Shown: one piece after another, positions 53,511-62,199 of the stretch
How the letters are laid out: the number at the start of each line of letters is the position of its first letter
Numbering within the stretch: position 1 is the first letter of the stretch
NCBI RefSeq assembly: GCF_030813915.1
Contig: NZ_JAUSUJ010000007.1
Location: 1-64,000, forward strand
Reading direction: 5' to 3'
Length of the DNA stretch: 64,000 nucleotides
From: Rhodoplanes tepidamans
GTDB lineage: Bacteria > Pseudomonadota > Alphaproteobacteria > Rhizobiales > Xanthobacteraceae
Notes under the pieces: model-generated
What the model was told of the DNA's origin: nothing
The model's input: the letters and a program-made list of their open reading frames with translations, nothing else
The model's database searches: none
Made by a program: the position numbers and the translations under genes

Positions 53511-54401
53511 TCACCGCGGCAGCACGGCCTCCAGGATCTGGCCGCTCTCGGACTCGGTCATCAGGAGCGTGCGGCCGTCCGGCCGCAGCACCGCATTGGT
53601 GAGGGTGCGGCCGGCGCAGGAGCGCACCCGGTAGAGCGGCTCGCCGAGCGGTGACAGCACCCAGGCGCTGCCGTGGCCGGGATCGCAGACGATCACCCGG
53701 CCGGCGGCGTCGACGACGAGGCCGTCCGGCCCCGAGACGCCGCCGGGCAGCTGGGCGAACACCTGGGTCTTCGACGCCAGCGCCGACGGGGCGAGCGGCA
53801 CCCGCCAGATCTGGCAGGCGCGGGTGAGCGCCAGATAGGCGTGGGTGCCGGCCGGGGCGACGGCGACGCCGTTGGGCGAGGCGGCGTTGCCGACCAGCCG
53901 GTCGAGGCGGCCGTCCGGCCACAGACGATAGAGCCGGCCGCTCGGGTCGTGCATGCCGGTCTGGCCCTGGTCGGTGAACAGCACCGAGCCGTCGGCCAGC
54001 AGCGCGAGATCGTTGGGCCCCTTGAAGCTCTCGCTGTTCACGCTGGTGCACACCGGGTGGATGGTGCCGCTCTCCGGATCGATGCGCAGCAGGCCGCGCC
54101 GATAGTCGGCGACCAGCAGGCTGCCGTCGGTCGTGACCTTCATGCCGTTCGGCCAGCCGTCGTACTCGTGGACGAGGCTCCACCGCCCGCTGCCGTCGAT
54201 CGCGAAGATGCGGCCGTAGGGGATGTCGGCGACGTAGAGCGTGCCGTCCGGGGCGCAGCACGGGCCTTCCAGGAAGCTGTCGATCGACACGCCGGGCTTG
54301 TTGGCGACCCCCCACTCGGTCGGCCGGGGAGTCCTGAAGTTGTCGGGGAGGCGCGCAAAGACGCGGCTCTCGATGTCGGCGGGCGGGGCGAACCAGGTCA
54401 T
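53511..54401 (-). CDS. SMP-30/gluconolactonase-family protein
   Basis: A 296-residue six-bladed beta-propeller: SFLEGPCCAPDGTLYVADIP, SFKGPNDLALLADGSVLFTD, NAASPNGVAVAPAG and SGPDGLVVDAAGRVIVCDPG hold the acidic/Asn metal ligands (E, N, D) of SMP-30 lactonases. It probably hydrolyses a sugar or other lactone. The short version from ATG 54401 (MTWFAPPADIE) matches the fold; the longer frame is Arg/Pro-rich. No sugar pathway gene adjoins it. Confidence 0.86.
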   Translation of the reverse strand: MTWFAPPADIESRVFARLPDNFRTPRPTEWGVANKPGVSIDSFLEGPCCAPDGTLYVADIPYGRIFAIDGSGRWSLVHEYDGWPNGMKVTTDGSLLVADYRRGLLRIDPESGTIHPVCTSVNSESFKGPNDLALLADGSVLFTDQGQTGMHDPSGRLYRLWPDGRLDRLVGNAASPNGVAVAPAGTHAYLALTRACQIWRVPLAPSALASKTQVFAQLPGGVSGPDGLVVDAAGRVIVCDPGHGSAWVLSPLGEPLYRVRSCAGRTLTNAVLRPDGRTLLMTESESGQILEAVLPR

Positions 54402-54607
54402 GACGGATGTCGCTTCGGCTGCGGGCGGGGCCGCAGAGTAGCCCGGCAGCAGCGGCTTCGGAAGGAGCGTACGCCATCGTACGGGGGCGGCCGGAGCCGG
54501 GCACGTTCCCGGGGCCGGCCGGTTTCCTCTGGACAGCGCCGCGCCGGTCGCGCCCCGTCCCCGGCCGCGCCGCGGCATCCCGCAAACACCTCGCCAGGGA
54601 GCCGTCC

Positions 54608-54967
54608 ATGAGAGTGGTCGAGGATCGCGCCAGCCGTCTCGCCCTGCAATCGAGCGGATTCGCCAACGCCGTCACCTGCATCCTCGACAAGCCCGAGGGC
54701 ACCCTGCGGGTGCAGCGCAAGGTCCTGCTGTGGCCGCGCTCGCCGATCGAGGCGCCGCTCGACGCGGTCGAGGACGTCACCGTCAGCGAGGTCAAGGACC
54801 CCGCCTCCGGCACCCATCTCCACATTCCGGTGCTGCATCTCGCCACCGGCCAGCTGGTCTCGCTGTCCAGCACCGACGAAGGGAACGCCACCGAGGTGGT
54901 GGAGAAGATCCGCGCCTTCCTGGACATCGACGGCGACGGCGGCGACTTGGCAGTGCCGCGGCGCTGA
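54608..54967 (+). CDS. Conserved-looking hypothetical protein (119 aa)
   Basis: A 119-residue soluble protein (MRVVEDRASRLALQSSGFAN...) with alternating beta strands (TCILDKPEGTLRVQRKVLLW as CILDKPEGTLRVQRK; VEDVTVSEVKDP; THLHIPVLHLATGQLVSLSS as LHIPVLHLATGQLVSLS) and a C-terminal helix (EVVEKIRAFLDI). The layout resembles a small PH-like domain. Family not recognised. ATG 54608 has AGGGAG upstream. Confidence 0.65.
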   Translation: MRVVEDRASRLALQSSGFANAVTCILDKPEGTLRVQRKVLLWPRSPIEAPLDAVEDVTVSEVKDPASGTHLHIPVLHLATGQLVSLSSTDEGNATEVVEKIRAFLDIDGDGGDLAVPRR

Positions 54968-55132
54968 GCCGCCGCGGCCGCCGATCGCCCGGCACGCACC
55001 GATCCGTTCGACACGGGGTGTCGCATCCGCTTGTTCGGGGCTAGATTTGGCGCTCGGATTTCTGGATGGTGGCCGGATCGACCGATCGGGACCGAGCACG
55101 GCCGACCGGTCGCCCTGGCCGCGGAGAGTGTC

Positions 55133-55666
55133 GTGCCGACCATCGACTCCAAGCGCTCGACCCTGGTGGTCGTCGACTTCCAGGAGCGGCTGATGCCGGC
55201 CATCGCCGAGAGCGAGACGGCGATCGCCAATGCCCGCCGCCTGCTCGACGCCGCCGCCCTGATCGGCATCCCGGTGGTGTTCACCGAGCAGAACCCCAAG
55301 GGCCTCGGCCGGACCGTCGCGGCGCTGCCGACCGGCGGCCACCCGGTGGTGACCAAGTCGACCTTCGATTCGGTGCCGGCGCCGGGCTTCATCGCCGCCC
55401 TCGCCCCGGCCCATGCCCTGGTGATCGCCGGCTGCGAGGCTCATGTCTGCGTCTGCCAGACCGTGCTCGGGCTGCTCACCAAGAAGCGCCAGGTCTATGT
55501 GGTGCGCGACGCGGTCGGCTCGCGCCGCGCCGAGAGCAAGGAGACGGCGCTGCGCCGGATGGAGCGCCACGGCGCCGAGATCGTCACCACCGAGATGGTG
55601 GTGTTCGAGTGGCTGGAGTCGGCCGAGCACCCGCGCTTCCGCGAGGTGGCGGCGCTGGTGAAGTAG
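55133..55666 (+). CDS. Isochorismatase-family cysteine hydrolase
   Basis: A 177-residue hydrolase with the Asp-Lys-Cys triad: LVVVDFQERLMP, VVTKSTFDS and AGCEAHVCVCQTVLGL. The family contains nicotinamidase, isochorismatase and YcaC-like enzymes of unknown substrate; this one lacks the zinc ligands of nicotinamidase, so YcaC/isochorismatase-like is preferred. GTG start at 55133 with GGAGAG upstream; the preceding part of the frame is not conserved-looking. Confidence 0.85.
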   Translation: MPTIDSKRSTLVVVDFQERLMPAIAESETAIANARRLLDAAALIGIPVVFTEQNPKGLGRTVAALPTGGHPVVTKSTFDSVPAPGFIAALAPAHALVIAGCEAHVCVCQTVLGLLTKKRQVYVVRDAVGSRRAESKETALRRMERHGAEIVTTEMVVFEWLESAEHPRFREVAALVK

Positions 55667-55872
55667 GCGGGCGCCGCACGCCTCATTCGGTTTCCCGGAA
55701 TTCCATCGCCGGACCGCGGCCTTGAAGTCGCCCTGCCGGACCACGGTGCCGCCGCCGGGCGGCCATCGCGTCGCCGAACTTCCACGCCGCCGCCGCGATC
55801 CCTCACGAATGGCGCCCGAGTTCCGGCCGACCATGGCATGGTTAACGATTCACGCTCGTCGGGGGGCTGAGC

Positions 55873-56178
55873 ATGATCGTGCTGGACTGGATCCTGCTGG
55901 CCTCGGTCGGCGGGTTCGTGGCCGCCGCGCTGGCGGCGAGCACCATCGAACGCAACCGAACCGGTACGGCGGGCGGCCGGCGGCCGCTGTCGGGCCGCGC
56001 GCCGGCGCCGCACGGCCTGTGGAGCGTGGCGGAGGCCGCCTGGATCGGCGCGCGCCGCCCGCTCGGCCGGCGGACCGGCGCGGACGGCGACGGCGGCCCG
56101 GCCGGCTACGGCATGGCGGGCGCCTACGACGTGCGCGTCCGCTGGTCGACCGAGCGCGACCGCGCCGGTCCGGCGTAG
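55873..56178 (+). CDS. Small single-helix membrane protein (101 aa), hypothetical
   Basis: A 101-residue protein with one N-terminal membrane helix (MIVLDWILLASVGGFVAAAL) and a Gly/Arg-rich cytoplasmic part. AT-rich DNA just upstream (ATGGTTAACGATTCACG) and a GGGGG site support a real start. No family recognised. Confidence 0.5.
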   Translation: MIVLDWILLASVGGFVAAALAASTIERNRTGTAGGRRPLSGRAPAPHGLWSVAEAAWIGARRPLGRRTGADGDGGPAGYGMAGAYDVRVRWSTERDRAGPA

Positions 56179-56249
56179 CGGCGGCGCGACGGCACCGAGC
56201 CCGGGACCCAGCCGCTGTCCGTCGTGGGCCACCCGCACCGGGGCCGGGG

Positions 56250-56287
56250 ATTCCGGGCTCGCGGACCTGCGGTCCGCGCCCCGGAAT
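56250..56287. repeat. Short palindromic repeat element (REP-like)
   Basis: Nested perfect arms ATTCCGGG/CCCGGAAT and CGCGGACC-TGC-GGTCCGCG form one long hairpin in the gap between two rightward genes. Its design (CCGGAAT ends, GC-rich centre) is that of intergenic palindromes common in Rhizobiales. Only one copy is in this window. Confidence 0.65.
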
Positions 56288-56325
56288 GACCATGCTCGTC
56301 ACGTTCGGCCTGCTATACTGCAGCC

Positions 56326-57177
56326 ATGCCCGAACGCGCTCCCCTTCCCGTCTCCGCCCCGGCCGGGGCCCCGGTCCCGATGCCCGCGGCGAAGCTCCGT
56401 CTCACCGCCCGCACCCTGCTGCTCGGCGACCGCATCGACACGGCCGGCCTCGAGCGCAGCGACCTGATCGCGACGACGCCGCTCGCCTTCCGGTCCGGCG
56501 CGACCGGCTACGCGGTGCTGTTCCGCTACGGCGTCGCCGTGCTGGTCGGCCTGTCGCCGGTCGAGGAGGACGAGGTGGTGCGGGCGCTCGGGCCGCGCCT
56601 CGCCGGCCGCTACGCCCCCATCGAGGACGAATCGACCGTCGTCGAGATCACCCCCGACCAGGACGACCAGGTGGTGCCGGGCGGACCGGTGGCGGTCCGC
56701 GCCCTCACCCCGCCCCGCCTCCTGGTGATCGCCGACGTGCTCGCCAAGAACGCCGCGCTGTCGCGCGACGAGCGCGAGGTCGGCAAGGTCCTGGAGGTGA
56801 TGGAGCCGTTCGCTGCGGCGCTCGCCCGCACCGGCAAGACGCCGTCGAACCGGCGGCAGATGCTCAAGACCATCGGCCAGGCCCTGCAGGTGCAGCACCG
56901 CCTCGCCGGCCGCGTCGAGATCGAGGACAAGCCCGACATCCTGTGGGACCAGCCGGAGTTCGAGCGGCTGTGGCTGCGGCTGGCCGACGAGTACGAGCTC
57001 AAGGAGCGCGCCACCTCGCTCGCCCGCAAGCTCGCCGTGATCGACGACACGGCGCACGCCCTCACCGAGATCATCGACACCGAGCGCGGCGTGCGCCTGG
57101 AGATGACCATCATCCTCCTGATCGTCGTCGAGGTGCTGGTGACGTTCTACGAGCTGTTCGTGCGCGGCGGCCACTGA
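56326..57177 (+). CDS. RMND1/DUF155-family protein with a C-terminal membrane anchor
   Basis: A 283-residue protein. Residues about 55-230 match the DUF155/RMD1 fold (GYAVLFRYGVAVLVGLSPVEED as YAVLFRYGVAVLVGLSP, RLLVIADVLAKNAALSRDE, KPDILWDQPEFERLWLRLADEYEL as PDILWDQPEFERLW, RKLAVIDDTAHALTEIID). The C-terminal helix (EMTIILLIVVEVLVTFYELF) anchors it to the membrane. Eukaryotic RMND1 supports mitochondrial translation; the bacterial role is unknown. It stands alone, 174 bp before a GNAT gene. Confidence 0.88.
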   Translation: MPERAPLPVSAPAGAPVPMPAAKLRLTARTLLLGDRIDTAGLERSDLIATTPLAFRSGATGYAVLFRYGVAVLVGLSPVEEDEVVRALGPRLAGRYAPIEDESTVVEITPDQDDQVVPGGPVAVRALTPPRLLVIADVLAKNAALSRDEREVGKVLEVMEPFAAALARTGKTPSNRRQMLKTIGQALQVQHRLAGRVEIEDKPDILWDQPEFERLWLRLADEYELKERATSLARKLAVIDDTAHALTEIIDTERGVRLEMTIILLIVVEVLVTFYELFVRGGH

Positions 57178-57350
57178 GGACCGGCGCCGGCGGAGCCGGG
57201 CGCCCGGGCCGGCGAGGCGGTGTCGCGCGGCCGGAAAACTCGGGCGGAATCGGCGGAATACGACGGTTCCGCCGGTCTTCCCGCGACACGACCCGGTCGT
57301 GCGCACCTGCCGCTTCCGATCGCCGCAGTCGATGCTATGACGACCGGATC

Positions 57351-57896
57351 ATGCCCGACTCGCTCCGTCTCCGCGACCAGACCGACGCCGACGCCGACGC
57401 CGTCCGCGCCCTCGTCACCGCCGCCTATCGCGGCCTGCCGCACGCCTCCGGCACCGAGCCGGCCATCATGGAGGCGCTGTGGCGGAGCGGCGCCGCCGCG
57501 GTGGCGCTCCTCGCCGAGGATTCGTCCGGCCTGGTCGGCCAGGCGGCCTTCTCGGCCGTGGAGATCTTCGGCCCCGGCACCCGGCCGAACGGCAAGGCGC
57601 CGGCCGGCGGCTGGTTCGGCCTCGGCCCCCTCTCGGTGCGGCCCGACCGCCAGCGCCAGGGGGTCGGCACCGCGCTGATCCGCGCCGGCTTCGCCCGCCT
57701 GGAGGCGCGCGGGGCGAGCGGCTGCATCGTGGTCGGCGACCCCGCCTATTACGGCCGCCACGGCTTCCGCCGCGCCGCCAACCTGCACGTCCCCGGCATC
57801 CCGGACCGTTACGTGATGGCGGTGCTGTTCGGCGACGCCCCCCCGCCGACCGGCACGGTCGAGTTCCACGAGGCGTTCTCGGCGAGCGAGGGATGA
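57351..57896 (+). CDS. GNAT-family N-acetyltransferase (YhbS-like)
   Basis: A 181-residue acetyltransferase. GLGPLSVRPDRQRQGVGTALIRAGFARL carries the acetyl-CoA loop (RPDRQRQGVGTAL: Q/RxxGxG/A), followed by IVVGDPAYYGRHGFRRA, a YhbS-type motif. The substrate is unknown. ATG 57351 was chosen because the preceding frame contains a different gene and Arg-rich noise. No operon partner. Confidence 0.88.
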   Translation: MPDSLRLRDQTDADADAVRALVTAAYRGLPHASGTEPAIMEALWRSGAAAVALLAEDSSGLVGQAAFSAVEIFGPGTRPNGKAPAGGWFGLGPLSVRPDRQRQGVGTALIRAGFARLEARGASGCIVVGDPAYYGRHGFRRAANLHVPGIPDRYVMAVLFGDAPPPTGTVEFHEAFSASEG

Positions 57897-58061
57897 GCGG
57901 ACGGCGCGCAGACCCCGTCGAATCCGGCTCCTCCTGCGTTGTCGGACCGCCGTCATCGTGATCTCCTAGATGATGGCATTGTCCCACCACGCGCCCGGAC
58001 CCGCCGCGCCGAGCCCGGGGCGCGCCCGGGGCACCCGGCGCTTCCGGGCCAAGGAGGTACG

Positions 58062-58661
58062 ATGTTTCCGGTTCCCACCCAGGTCTTCCTCACCCGCGGG
58101 GTCGGCGTCCACAAGCAGCCGCTGACGGCGTTCGAGTACGCCCTGCGCGACGCCGACATCGAGCAGCAGAACCTCGTCACGGTGTCGTCGATCCTGCCGC
58201 CGCGCTGCCGGCTGATCGGCCGCGAGGAGGGCGTGCCGACGCTCGCGCCCGGCGAGATCACCTTCTGCGTGATGGCGCGGGCCGAGACCAACGAGCCGGG
58301 CCGCCGCATCGCCGCCTCGATCGGCCTCGCCCGGCCGAAGGACCCGACCGTGTACGGCTACATCTCCGAGCACCACGGCTACGGCATGACCGAGCGCGAG
58401 GCCGGCGACTACGCCGAGGATCTGGCCGCCACCATGCTGGCCTCGACGCTCGGCATCGAGTTCGACCCCAACGCCGCCTGGGACGAGCGGCGCAAGCTCT
58501 ACGCCACCACCGACCTGATCGTCGACACGCTGTCGATGACGGCCGCCGCCACCGGGGCCGACAGCGGCGACTGGACCTGCGCTGTCGCCTGCGCGGTGTT
58601 CCGCTTCTCGCCCGTCGACGCGCAGGCGGGCGCAGCGCAGCCCGGCGGGGCGCCGGCATGA
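58062..58661 (+). CDS. Pyruvoyl-dependent arginine decarboxylase
   Basis: A 199-residue protein of the PvlArgDC family: [20 protein letters not shown], the self-cleavage/pyruvoyl site [10 protein letters not shown] (Ser42/Ser43), [19 protein letters not shown] and [24 protein letters not shown] (as [18 protein letters not shown]). It converts arginine to agmatine. ATG 58062 has AAGGAGG. Its stop overlaps the agmatinase start by four bases (ATGA), so the two are coupled and would give putrescine. Confidence 0.93.
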   Translation: MFPVPTQVFLTRGVGVHKQPLTAFEYALRDADIEQQNLVTVSSILPPRCRLIGREEGVPTLAPGEITFCVMARAETNEPGRRIAASIGLARPKDPTVYGYISEHHGYGMTEREAGDYAEDLAATMLASTLGIEFDPNAAWDERRKLYATTDLIVDTLSMTAAATGADSGDWTCAVACAVFRFSPVDAQAGAAQPGGAPA

Positions 58662-59560
58662 GCGTCTCCCCGGCCACCTTCGCGCTGCCGGCCACCTTTC
58701 TCGGGCTGGCCGCGCACGGGCGCGACGCGTCCTGGTGCATCGCCGGCATCCCGCTCGACGTCGGCACCACCAACCGCTCGGGCGCCCGCGACGGCCCGGC
58801 GGCGATCCGGCGGGCGAGCCGCATGCTGGTCGACGGCGCCCACCCGGTGCACCGCATCGAGCCGGCGCTGCTGTCGGTCGCCGACATCGGCGACTTCGCC
58901 ATCGCGCTCGGCGACATCGAGAAGAGCCTCGCCCTGATCGAGCGGCAGGCGGCCGGCATCGGCCACCTGATCGCGCTCGGCGGCGAGCACGGCATCACGC
59001 TGCCGCTGCTGCGCGCGCTGGCGAAGCGCACCGGCCCGCTCGCGCTCGTCCATTTCGACGCCCATGTCGACACCTGGCCGGACAATTTCGGCCAGCGCTA
59101 CGCCCACGGCTCGGTGTTCTTCCACGCCATCGAGGAGGGGCTGGTCGATGCGCGCAGGGCCGTGCAGGTCGGCATCCGCTCGCCGATGGGCATCGACGTG
59201 CACGACTGGACGGTGGAACGTGGCGTGCGGATCGTGCCGGCCGAGGCCGTGCACGAGGCCGGGCCGGCCGCCGTGGCGGAGCAGATCCGCGCCGTGGTCG
59301 GCGACGCGCCGGCCTATCTCTCGGTCGACGTCGACGTGCTCGATCCCGCCTTCGCGCCCGGCACCGGCACGCCGGAGATCGGCGGGCTCGCCAGCTGGCA
59401 GCTGCTCGCCATCCTGCGCCGGCTCGGCGAGGTCGGCTTCGTCGGCATGGACGTGGTCGAGGTGGCGCCGGCCTACGACGTCGCCGAGATCACGGCGCTC
59501 GCCGCCGCCACGGTCGCCTGGGAATACCTCGCCCTGATGGGCAAGCGCGCCGCCGGGTAG
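58658..59560 (+). CDS. speB: Agmatinase (ureohydrolase family)
   Basis: A 300-residue ureohydrolase with the binuclear manganese ligands in [19 protein letters not shown] and [35 protein letters not shown] and [18 protein letters not shown] are agmatinase signatures. It hydrolyses agmatine to putrescine and urea. It is coupled to the arginine decarboxylase gene by a 4-bp overlap and followed by a terminator. Confidence 0.93.
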   Translation: MSVSPATFALPATFLGLAAHGRDASWCIAGIPLDVGTTNRSGARDGPAAIRRASRMLVDGAHPVHRIEPALLSVADIGDFAIALGDIEKSLALIERQAAGIGHLIALGGEHGITLPLLRALAKRTGPLALVHFDAHVDTWPDNFGQRYAHGSVFFHAIEEGLVDARRAVQVGIRSPMGIDVHDWTVERGVRIVPAEAVHEAGPAAVAEQIRAVVGDAPAYLSVDVDVLDPAFAPGTGTPEIGGLASWQLLAILRRLGEVGFVGMDVVEVAPAYDVAEITALAAATVAWEYLALMGKRAAG

Positions 59561-59607
59561 CCGCCGGCGGCGGCGCGCTCGTCGAGCGGGTTGTTTGTCG
59601 GCTGCGT

Positions 59608-59647
59608 GCCCCGGCGTACGGCTGCGGCGCCGGGGCGCTTTGTCTTC
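59608..59647 (+). terminator. Probable rho-independent terminator after the agmatinase gene
   Basis: A 9-bp stem GCCCCGGCG (59608-59616) / CGCCGGGGC (59628-59636) with an 11-base loop, followed by GCTTTGTCTT. It sits in the gap between the convergent agmatinase and Pmp3-like genes. Confidence 0.65.
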
Positions 59648-59662
59648 GGGTCGGCCGGGAGG

Positions 59663-59926
59663 TCAGCGCCGCCAGCCGGGCGGCGGGGGGCCGTGGCGCT
59701 CGATCGCCTCGACGATCTCGCGGTGCCGGCGGTTCTCGCGCGTCATGTAGATGCTGATCACGGCGTGCGCCGAGGGCAGCAGCATGAGCACCGGAAACGT
59801 GAAGATGGTCAGAACCGTGAGCACGATGCTGACCGCCAGCAGGGCCACGTTGAACAGCGCCGCGAAAGGCTGCCCGTTCACGAGCAGGCCGAGGGGAGGC
59901 AGGAAGACCGCCAGGATGTAGATCAT
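59663..59926 (-). CDS. Pmp3/YqaE-like small membrane protein (87 aa)
   Basis: An 87-residue protein with two membrane helices (MIYILAVFLPPLGLLVNGQ and FNVALLAVSIVLTVLTIFTF) and a charged tail. FLPPLG near the N-terminus and HAVISIY after the second helix fit the Pmp3/YqaE pattern (LPPLGV, HAxY). The family is linked to membrane potential and stress. It is convergent with the agmatinase gene. The ribosome site is weak. Confidence 0.72.
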   Translation of the reverse strand: MIYILAVFLPPLGLLVNGQPFAALFNVALLAVSIVLTVLTIFTFPVLMLLPSAHAVISIYMTRENRRHREIVEAIERHGPPPPGWRR

Positions 59927-60172
59927 CGCCGCATCGCTCCCAAGCGCGAGGTGGCGCACGGGGCGCCGTCGGCGGATATGTGGGGGCTCCCGACCCGGGT
60001 GCAATCCGGTGCGGCAGGATATGCCGCGGCGTCGCCCCGCCGGTAATCCTGCGCCGCGGCGGCCGCGCCGCCGATCTGCGCGCTTGCCGGCCGGCGCGTC
60101 CCGGCGCATAGGCGGGGCCCGCGGTCCTGCCGCCCTCCGCCCGTCCCCTGCCCGCCCGGTGTCCTCCTCCCC

Positions 60173-61561
60173 ATGCCCCTCTCCCGCGAGCGCATCGTTC
60201 CCTTCGTCGTCGCGGTCGCGCTGTTCATGGAGAACATGGACTCGACCGTGATCGCCACCGCGCTGCCGGCGATCGCGGCCGACATCGGCACCTCGCCGAT
60301 CGAGCTGAAGCTCGCCATCACGTCCTACCTGCTGGCGCTCGCCATCTTCATCCCGACCAGCGGCTGGATGGCCGACCGGTTCGGCGCGAGGACCATCTTC
60401 CGCAGCGCCATCGTGGTGTTCGTCGCCGGCTCCCTCGCCTGCGCCGTGTCGCAGGAGCTGTGGCACTTCGTGCTGGCCCGGTTCCTCCAGGGCATCGGCG
60501 GCGCCATGATGAGCCCGGTCGGCCGGCTGGTGCTGATCCGCGCCGTCGACAGGAGCCGGCTGGTCGACGCCATGGCGCTGGTCACCCTGCCGGCGCTGAT
60601 CGGCCCGCTGCTCGGGCCGCCGCTCGGCGGCTTCATCACCACCTTCGCGAGCTGGCACTGGATCTTCATCATCAACGTGCCGATCGGCGTGGTCGGCTTC
60701 CTGATGGTGACGGCCTTCGTCGAGAACGTGAGGAGCGAGGTGCCGGAGCCGTTCGACGTCCCCGGCATGGCGCTGGTGGCGCTCGGCATCGGCGGGCTCG
60801 CCTTCGGCTCGACGGTGAGCACGGTGGCGTTCGTGCCGGCCTGGGTCGCCGCCGCCCTGCTGGCGCTCGGCGCCGCCGCGACCGCGACCTATGTCGTGTA
60901 TGCGCGCCGCGTCGCCAACCCGGTGATGGACCTGTCGCTGTTCGCGCTGCCGACCTTCCGGGCCGGGGTCGCCGGCGGCTTCGTGTTCCGGGTCGGCGCC
61001 GGCGCGCTGCCGTTCCTGCTGCCGCTGATGCTGCAGGTCGGATTCGGCATGACGCCGTTCGAGTCCGGCATGGTGACGTTCGCCACCGCGTTCGGCGCCA
61101 TGGTGATGAAGACCCTGGTGCCGCGCATCCTGCGCCGCTTCGGCTTCCGCCTCGCCATGACGGTCAACGCCCTGCTCGCCGCCGTGACGATCGGGGCGCC
61201 GGCGCTGTTCTCGCCCGGCACCCCGGTGTGGATCATGATCGCCGTGCTGCTGGTCGGCGGCCTGTTCCGCTCGCTGCAGTTCACCAGCGTCAACACCATC
61301 GCCTTCGCCGAGGTGGAGCCGCGCCGGATGAGCCGGGCGACGTCGCTCGCCAGCGTGTCGCAGCAGCTCTCGGTGTCGACCGGCGTCACCATCGGGGCGC
61401 TGGCGCTGGAGATCGCCATGGCGGCGCGCGGCGACACGGCGCTCACGGCCGCGACCTTCCCGCCCGCCTTCGCCACCATCGCCCTGATCTCGGCCTCCGC
61501 CGCGATCCTGTTCGCGATGATGCCGAAGGACGCCGGGGCCGAGATGGCGCAGCGGAAGTGA
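60173..61561 (+). CDS. DHA2-family MFS multidrug efflux protein (EmrB/QacA type)
   Basis: A 462-residue, about 14-helix transporter. FMENMDSTVIATALPAIAAD is the first-helix motif of the DHA2 group, with WMADRFGARTIFR (motif A) and LARFLQGIGGAMMSPVGRL (motif B) and PLLGPPLGGFI (motif C) after it. Substrates are unknown; antibiotics and biocides are typical. No regulator or adaptor (EmrA) gene adjoins it. It is followed immediately by a palindromic repeat. Confidence 0.92.
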   Translation: MPLSRERIVPFVVAVALFMENMDSTVIATALPAIAADIGTSPIELKLAITSYLLALAIFIPTSGWMADRFGARTIFRSAIVVFVAGSLACAVSQELWHFVLARFLQGIGGAMMSPVGRLVLIRAVDRSRLVDAMALVTLPALIGPLLGPPLGGFITTFASWHWIFIINVPIGVVGFLMVTAFVENVRSEVPEPFDVPGMALVALGIGGLAFGSTVSTVAFVPAWVAAALLALGAAATATYVVYARRVANPVMDLSLFALPTFRAGVAGGFVFRVGAGALPFLLPLMLQVGFGMTPFESGMVTFATAFGAMVMKTLVPRILRRFGFRLAMTVNALLAAVTIGAPALFSPGTPVWIMIAVLLVGGLFRSLQFTSVNTIAFAEVEPRRMSRATSLASVSQQLSVSTGVTIGALALEIAMAARGDTALTAATFPPAFATIALISASAAILFAMMPKDAGAEMAQRK

Positions 61562-61573
61562 GTTTTTGGAACT

Positions 61574-61678
61574 CGTAGGGTGGGCAAAGCCGCGCAGCGG
61601 CGTGCCCACGCCGTCCCCTTTGCCGCTGCGGACCGCGTGGGCACGGCGCGCCTTCGGCGCACCTTTGCCCACCCTACG
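61574..61678. repeat. 105-bp palindromic element, copy A
   Basis: Perfect 16-bp terminal inverted repeats CGTAGGGTGGGCAAAG / CTTTGCCCACCCTACG bound an imperfect palindrome with inner arms GTGCCCACGC / GCGTGGGCAC. Copy B at 63087-63192 is the same over both ends with only central differences. Such elements are widespread intergenic repeats in Rhizobiales, with no coding capacity. Confidence 0.9.
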
Positions 61679-61782
61679 ACGATCCGGCGACGCTCGCTGA
61701 AGTCCAGGGCGGGGAAGCGTATTCTTGAATCTCACAGCGCCAGCTACGGTGGCCGAGCATCGAATCGAGAGAAGGACCAGCG

Positions 61783-62004
61783 ATGGGCGACGCAATCACC
61801 AAGGACAGCAACGGCAACCCGCTCGGCGACGGCGATTCGGTGACCGTGATCAAGGATCTGAAGGTCAAGGGCACGTCGGAGACGATCAAGCGCGGCACGC
61901 TCGTCAAGAACATCCGGCTGACCGGCAATCCCGGCAAGGTCGAATGCAACACCAAGCAGGTCAAAGGCCTCGTGCTGAAAACGGAGTTCCTCAAGAAGGC
62001 ATAG
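61783..62004 (+). CDS. Short PhnA/YjdM C-terminal domain protein (73 aa)
   Basis: A 73-residue protein matching the PhnA C-terminal barrel: DSNGNPLGDGDSVTVIKDLKVKG (as GNPLGDGDSVTVIKDLKVKG), GTLVKNIRLTG and VKGLVLKTEFLKKA. Full-length YjdM/PhnA has an N-terminal zinc ribbon that is missing here; short forms of the domain exist elsewhere. Despite the name, a role in phosphonate use is not established. AAGGA ribosome site. It sits between two palindromic element copies. Confidence 0.85.
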   Translation: MGDAITKDSNGNPLGDGDSVTVIKDLKVKGTSETIKRGTLVKNIRLTGNPGKVECNTKQVKGLVLKTEFLKKA

Positions 62005-62082
62005 CCCCGCTTTGCGGGTCCGCCGGGCGCGACAGCGAAGCGCATTGCGCCGAAACGTCTGCGCCGGCGGCGATGCCGAGAC

Positions 62083-62113
62083 GGCGGAATACGCTTCGCT
62101 GTTCCGCCCTACG
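62083..62113. repeat. Short dispersed palindrome (GGCGGAA/TTCCGCC)
   Basis: GGCGGAA-N12-TTCCGCC followed by CTACG. This is a fragment of another well-known Rhizobiales intergenic repeat (ends in CCGCCCTACG). One copy in the window. Confidence 0.55.
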
Positions 62114-62199
62114 AGGAACCGGGGTACGCTTGCTTAGGCAATACTGAAACGAAGTCGATTCGAGGCTCGCCGAGTGAGCACTTCCCCGCGGAAGCGTCC

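Noticed and set aside
61562-61795. Coding frames through the 61574-61678 element
   Set aside because: The element is a palindrome repeated at 63087 with no conserved frame; the translations (QRRAHAVPFA, RRAHAVRSG) are recurrent artefacts of this repeat.
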